Origin: Arthrobacter globiformis
GTDB taxonomy: Bacteria; Actinomycetota; Actinomycetes; Actinomycetales; Micrococcaceae
Direction of reading: 5' to 3'
DNA length: 44,782 nt
NCBI RefSeq assembly: GCF_003261175.1
Contig: NZ_QLNP01000076.1
Span: forward strand, 1 to 44,782
A program made the position numbers and the translations under genes. Below the pieces are notes generated by a model, which saw only the letters and a list, made by a program, of their open reading frames with translations, did not search any database and was not told where the DNA came from. Below, piece by piece: positions 41,580-44,782 of the stretch. The first letter of the stretch is position 1. Each line of letters opens with the position of its first letter.

Positions 41580-43174
41580 TTACCGTTCAGGATCTTGAAC
41601 TGCGCGCCGGCGCCCGCCTGCTCATGGACCAGGTGAGCTTCCGGATCGACAAGGGCGACAAGATCGGCCTCGTGGGCCGCAACGGTGCCGGCAAGACCAC
41701 GCTGACCCGCGTCCTGGCAGGCGAGGGCCTGCCTGCCGCCGGCAAGGTGACCCGCAGCGGCGAGATCGGGTACCTGCCCCAGGACCCCCGGACACCGGAT
41801 ATGGAGCAGCTGGCGCGGGACAGGATCCTGTCCGCCCGCGGCCTGGACATCGTCGTCGGCAAGCTGAAGAAGGCCCACGACGAGATGGCCAGCGAGGACG
41901 CCGCGGTCCAGCGTAAGGCCATGAACCGTTACGACCGGCTCGAATCCGAGTTCCTGGCCGCCGGCGGCTATGCTGCCGAAGCCGAGGCCGCAGCCATCTG
42001 CTCGAACCTTGCCCTGCCGGACCGCCTGCTGAACCAGCCTCTCAAGACCCTGTCCGGCGGTCAGCGGCGCCGCGTCGAACTCGCGCGGATCCTGTACTCA
42101 GACGCCGAGACCATGCTCCTCGATGAGCCCACCAACCACCTCGACGCCGATTCCATCGCGTGGCTCCGTGACTTCCTCAAGAACCACCAGGGCGGACTGA
42201 TCGTGATCAGCCACGACACCGAGCTGCTCGAAGCCACCGTCAACAAGGTGTTCCTCCTGGACGCCAACCGTGCCCAGATCGACTTCTACAACATGGACTG
42301 GAAGCGCTATTTGACGCAGCGCGAAACAGACGAACGCGCCCGCAAGCGGGAACGCGCCAATGCCGAAAAGAAAGCCCAGGTCCTGTTCGACCAGGCCAAC
42401 AAGATGCGCGCCAAGGCCACCAAGGCTGTTGCAGCCCAGAACATGGCCAAGCGCGCAGAGCGGCTGCTCAGCGGGCTCGAAGCAGTGCGCGAAAACGACC
42501 GCGTGGCAGCCCTTCGCTTCCCGGATCCTTCGCCCTGTGGCAAGACCCCGCTCACGGCAGAGGGCCTCAGCAAGTCATACGGCTCGCTGGAAATCTTCAC
42601 TGACGTGGACCTTGCCATCGACCGCGGATCCAAGGTGGTTATCCTCGGCCTCAACGGTGCCGGCAAGACCACCCTCCTGCGCATGCTCGCCGGTGTGGAC
42701 CGCCCCGACACCGGTGACATTGTCCCGGGGCACGGGCTCAAGGTGGGCTATTACGCCCAGGAACACGAAACCCTCGACGTCGACCGCACCGTCCTCGAGA
42801 ACATGCGTTCCTCTGCCCCCGACATGAAGGACGCCGAGGTCCGCGGCATCCTGGGCTCGTTCCTGTTCTCTGGTGATGACGTCGACAAGCCCGCCGGCGT
42901 GCTCTCCGGCGGTGAGAAGACCCGTCTGGCGCTGGCCACCATCGTGGCCTCCAGCGCGAACGTTCTCCTGCTGGATGAGCCCACCAACAACCTCGACCCC
43001 GCCAGCCGCGCCGAAATCCTGGGCGCACTGCGCAACTACACCGGCGCCGTCGTCCTGGTTAGCCATGACGAAGGCGCCGTGGAGGCCCTCAACCCGGAGC
43101 GCGTGGTGCTGCTGCCTGACGGCGTTGAGGACCTCTGGAACGAGGATTACCTGGACCTCATCACGCTGGCCTAG
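41576..43174 (+). CDS. ABC-F family ATPase (ribosome-associated type)
   Basis: Soluble protein with two ABC ATPase domains and no membrane segments, 532 residues from TTG 41576. Domain 1: GLVGRNGAGKTT, LSGGQRRRVELARIL, MLLDEPTNHLD. Domain 2: VILGLNGAGKTT, LSGGEKTRLALATIV, VLLLDEPTNNLD. The two are joined by a basic linker (about residues 240-320; RETDERARKRERANAEKKAQ) of the kind that enters the ribosome. Members rescue stalled ribosomes or give antibiotic resistance; this one resembles common housekeeping actinobacterial copies, so resistance is not implied. An overlapping upstream ORF and a terminator at 43217 flank it. Confidence 0.92.
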   Translation: MITVQDLELRAGARLLMDQVSFRIDKGDKIGLVGRNGAGKTTLTRVLAGEGLPAAGKVTRSGEIGYLPQDPRTPDMEQLARDRILSARGLDIVVGKLKKAHDEMASEDAAVQRKAMNRYDRLESEFLAAGGYAAEAEAAAICSNLALPDRLLNQPLKTLSGGQRRRVELARILYSDAETMLLDEPTNHLDADSIAWLRDFLKNHQGGLIVISHDTELLEATVNKVFLLDANRAQIDFYNMDWKRYLTQRETDERARKRERANAEKKAQVLFDQANKMRAKATKAVAAQNMAKRAERLLSGLEAVRENDRVAALRFPDPSPCGKTPLTAEGLSKSYGSLEIFTDVDLAIDRGSKVVILGLNGAGKTTLLRMLAGVDRPDTGDIVPGHGLKVGYYAQEHETLDVDRTVLENMRSSAPDMKDAEVRGILGSFLFSGDDVDKPAGVLSGGEKTRLALATIVASSANVLLLDEPTNNLDPASRAEILGALRNYTGAVVLVSHDEGAVEALNPERVVLLPDGVEDLWNEDYLDLITLA

Positions 43175-43216
43175 TTTCGCCACCGTTCTTCTGCCGCCAG
43201 CCTGCAGAATGTCGAC

Positions 43217-43236
43217 CGGGCCTCGCTAGAGGCCCG
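43217..43236 (+). terminator. Terminator of the ABC-F gene
   Basis: 8-bp stem CGGGCCTC / GAGGCCCG with GCTA loop, followed by TTAATG. Lies 43 nt after the ABC-F stop. Confidence 0.65.
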
Positions 43237-43256
43237 TTAATGTCAGACCCCCTCAT

Positions 43257-43262
43257 CAGACT
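43257..43262 (+). promoter_or_regulatory. -10 box of HNH endonuclease gene, probably leaderless
   Basis: CAGACT, 6 nt before ATG 43269; no ribosome site between. Confidence 0.4.
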
Positions 43263-43268
43263 GGTTCT

Positions 43269-44782
43269 ATGGAAGTCATTGGGGGACTCACCGATCACCG
43301 GGCCTTAGGGGCCGGTGCCGGTGGGCTGGCTATCGTCGGTGCCAACGCCCTTCAAAGTGGTCCTGCTGAGGGGGACGTGGTTGATGAGGCCTTGGCGCTG
43401 CTGTCAGCGGACGCGATCACCGCCGAAGACACCGCGCCGTGTGGTTTCGGGCAGGCCGCGGATTTCGCAGACCGGGTCGAGGTACTCTCCCGGCAGGTGG
43501 ACCGTCTGCAGGTGCTCGCCGCGGGCGCGGTGGACCGGGCCCGCACCGCAGCGGTCACCGCCGCAGCATCACCCCTCGTCCCCGTCACGGCCGCTGAAGC
43601 GGGCCCGGGTCCGGGCGATGACGGCTCCCGGAACACCGTGGAGTTCCTCCGGGGCAGGCTGCGGATCAGCTCCGCCGAAGCCCGCCGCCGGATCGGGCTG
43701 GCCGACTCTGTCCTGCCCAGGGCAGGGTTCGGCGGGCAACAGCTCCCCCCGAGGTACCAAGGAGTTGCCGCCGCGGTCAGCACCGCCCAGATCAGCTCCC
43801 GCGCCGCAACCACCATCACCCTGGCCCTGGACCGGGCGCAGCATTTCACCACCCCGGACCACACCGCCGTGATGGAACACGACCTGACCCAAGCCGCCGT
43901 CGAAAACGACGCCGACTTCCTCACCCGCGTCGCCAAACACTGGGCCGAAGCCATCGACCAGGACGGGACCGAACCCTCCGAAGCGGCCCTCCGGCAAATC
44001 CAGGGCGCGTTCATCCGCCGCCCCAAACACGGCCTGCAGCACCTGGAAATTTTCGCCACCACCGAACAGTTCGAAACGCTCACCACCGCCATGAACACCG
44101 CCACCAACCCCCGCACCCCGGCCCCTGCAAAAGGCAACGGCAACGACGGGAACGGCGCCGACGGACCAGGCAGTGACGGACCAAGCAGTGGGGCGGGGAA
44201 CGCTGAATCGGCCAGCCTTGACGGTTGGGACACCGAGGGTGTCCCGGAGGTCTCCCTGGATCACCGCTCACAGGGGCAGATGCGGCTCGACGGGCTCGTC
44301 GGCGCCGTCCAGACCGTCCTTACCACCGACATCCTGCCCGCCAACGGCGGACACCGGCCCCAGATCCTGGCCACCATCAACTACCGCGACCTCCTCGCCG
44401 ACCTTCGGAAGCGACAAGACGCACAATGGGCCCAAGACTCACAGGGGGACCAGGGCACCCAGTGGGACCAGGGCACCGAGGGCCCGCAGCCGGCCTACAC
44501 CGGCCGGACCAACGCCGGGAGCACCGGCGGCACCGCACTGTTCGCCTTCTCCGGGCCGGTGAACCCGGCCACGATCCGCAAAATTGCCTGCGACGCCGAC
44601 ATCATCCCCGTCGTCCTCGGCAGCCAGGGCCGGATCCTGGACATCGGCCGCGCCTCACGCGTCTTCCCGCCCCACATCCGCAAGGCCATCATGGCCCGGG
44701 ACCAAGGCTGTGCGTTCCCCGCCTGCACCATCCCGGCTGCGTGGTGCGAAGCCCACCACATCACCTACTGGTCACGCGGCGG
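43269..44782 (+). CDS. DUF222/HNH endonuclease (13E12 repeat family), 3' end cut by window edge
   Basis: From ATG 43269 (MEVIGGLTDHRALGAGAGG) to the window end, at least 504 residues. The N-terminal half is the DUF222 helical domain (FADRVEVLSRQVDRLQVLAA; RISSAEARRRIGLADSVLP), the middle is a low-complexity Gly/Asp/Asn linker (about residues 280-310), and the C-terminal part begins the HNH nuclease: CAFPACTIPAAWCEAHHITY with Cys pairs and the HH of the active site. These are abundant, multi-copy genes in actinobacteria with unclear roles; some sit in mobile DNA. The end of the HNH domain is missing only because the window ends. Confidence 0.9.
   Translation, partial: MEVIGGLTDHRALGAGAGGLAIVGANALQSGPAEGDVVDEALALLSADAITAEDTAPCGFGQAADFADRVEVLSRQVDRLQVLAAGAVDRARTAAVTAAASPLVPVTAAEAGPGPGDDGSRNTVEFLRGRLRISSAEARRRIGLADSVLPRAGFGGQQLPPRYQGVAAAVSTAQISSRAATTITLALDRAQHFTTPDHTAVMEHDLTQAAVENDADFLTRVAKHWAEAIDQDGTEPSEAALRQIQGAFIRRPKHGLQHLEIFATTEQFETLTTAMNTATNPRTPAPAKGNGNDGNGADGPGSDGPSSGAGNAESASLDGWDTEGVPEVSLDHRSQGQMRLDGLVGAVQTVLTTDILPANGGHRPQILATINYRDLLADLRKRQDAQWAQDSQGDQGTQWDQGTEGPQPAYTGRTNAGSTGGTALFAFSGPVNPATIRKIACDADIIPVVLGSQGRILDIGRASRVFPPHIRKAIMARDQGCAFPACTIPAAWCEAHHITYWSRG

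Noticed and set aside
41576-43174. Antibiotic-resistance ABC-F determinant
   Set aside because: The protein resembles common housekeeping ABC-F copies of actinobacteria; resistance cannot be claimed from sequence alone.

Overview
This is high-GC actinobacterial DNA, most likely from the family Micrococcaceae (Arthrobacter or Pseudarthrobacter type). The evidence is the OpcA/Zwf pair, the ctaA/ctaB/tkt neighbourhood, a sufR-led suf operon, a split BioY-BioM-BioN biotin importer, a DUF222/HNH (13E12-type) endonuclease, and frequent GTG/TTG starts with TANNNT -10 boxes lying 6-7 nt before the start codon. No rRNA, tRNA, CRISPR array, transposase or phage gene was seen.

1-7300 (minus strand): a sugar-phosphate operon read tkt-tal-pgi-zwf-opcA, covering both branches of the pentose phosphate pathway plus glucose-6-phosphate isomerase; opcA runs off the left edge. 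7301-10089: divergent ctaB (heme O synthase) and, convergent to it, ctaA (heme A synthase). Between their 3' ends lies an unusual array of ~31-32 bp degenerate repeats, inverted around a terminator. 10097-11820: a two-gene ABC-2 transporter co-directional with ctaA. 11898-17228: an iron-box-preceded sufR-sufB-sufD-Rieske-sufC-DUF59 Fe-S assembly operon, without sufS or sufU, ending in a 24-bp hairpin.

17243-25430: mixed small units: a zinc metallopeptidase, an acyl-CoA-ligase-like plus thiolase pair (the thiolase lacks its second catalytic Cys), a methyltransferase, a PH-like membrane protein, a proline-iminopeptidase-like hydrolase, three small ORFs (two very short), and an NRAMP Mn(II) importer with a candidate MntR-type operator.

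25431-36382: the most distinctive stretch. A long hairpin-rich leader precedes a 1945-residue secreted animal-type heme peroxidase with RTX, fibronectin III and Big_5-like modules. Then come a lipoprotein, small unknown proteins, and a DNA-damage pair: a DinB2-like polymerase with a non-aromatic steric gate beside a spore-photoproduct-lyase-like radical SAM protein. 36383-39195 is accessory in character: YCII, two RibD/DHFR-like reductases, an orphan membrane protein and a decayed LacI fragment. 39230-44782 returns to conserved genes: bioY-bioM-bioN, an ABC-F ATPase with a short overlapping upstream ORF, and a truncated HNH endonuclease.

No single block is certain to be an undescribed system. 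The best candidates are the peroxidase locus, the DinB2/SPL-like pair, the convergent-intergenic repeat array and the small-ORF cassette at 23321-23861. All calls were made by eye from sequence; no database search was run.
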